Source: Anas platyrhynchos
Taxonomy: Eukaryota; Chordata; Aves; Anseriformes; Anatidae
Reading direction: 5' to 3'
DNA: 64,000 nucleotides
Assembly (NCBI RefSeq): GCF_047663525.1
Contig: NC_092607.1
Location: 2,761,001-2,825,000, forward strand
The notes below the pieces were generated by a model. The model did not search any database and had not been told where the DNA came from. It worked only from the letters and a program-made list of their open reading frames with translations. The translations under genes were made by a program, and so were the position numbers. Shown piece by piece: positions 49,328 through 64,000 of this stretch; positions within the stretch are counted from its first letter, which is position 1; each line of letters starts with the position of its first letter.

Positions 49328-64000
<14,673 letters not shown>

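Overview
The window is a piece of a bird chromosome, probably a macro- or mid-sized autosome. The evidence for a bird is the set of CR1 LINE fragments, most of them ending in the family's ATTCTGTG-like 3' repeat, together with avian-type solo LTRs, moderate-length introns and GC-rich promoter islands. Three vertebrate genes lie head to tail on the + strand in the order ITCH, DYNLRB1, MAP1LC3A. This is the order I know from human 20q11, and in chicken the corresponding block is on chromosome 20. I cannot fix the species from sequence alone.

1-34,140: the 3' part of ITCH, a NEDD4-family HECT E3 ubiquitin ligase. Twenty-one coding exons can be read with intact frame and canonical splice sites, from the second half of the C2 domain through the proline-rich region, four WW domains and the whole HECT domain to the stop at 30,746-30,748. 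The first coding exons (about 70 residues) lie upstream. The 3'UTR is AT-rich and has several poly(A) signals, the last near 34,111. The introns hold five CR1 pieces and a short CR1 tail. Two of the CR1 copies are about 99% identical and inverted, and they sit in the introns that bracket ten consecutive exons.

34,160-35,860: intergenic. It holds an old antisense CR1 reverse-transcriptase fragment and a probable antisense solo LTR.

35,860-45,115: DYNLRB1, a roadblock-type dynein light chain of 96 residues, complete in four coding exons. It starts in a CpG island with two NRF-1-like sites, and the first exon contributes only the ATG. Intron 1 carries a roughly 1.05-kb sense solo LTR and intron 3 carries a roughly 2.2-kb antisense CR1.

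45,116-48,830: intergenic, with no gene or repeat family I recognise.

48,830-64,000: the 5' part of MAP1LC3A (LC3A, ATG8 family). The promoter is very GC-rich. It has about 14 tandem 18-bp units, each with a GC box, then a 16-bp palindrome centred on a full cAMP response element, then the start codon. Intron 1 has a (GGGAA)16 repeat and a TA microsatellite. Three coding exons are present (residues 1-67 and part of the next codon); the last exon lies beyond the window.

The three genes do not form an operon. ITCH acts in ubiquitin signalling, DYNLRB1 in dynein cargo transport and LC3A in autophagosome formation. The most interesting structures are regulatory: the inverted CR1 pair in ITCH and the GC-box minisatellite plus CRE upstream of LC3A. 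I found no undescribed protein system.
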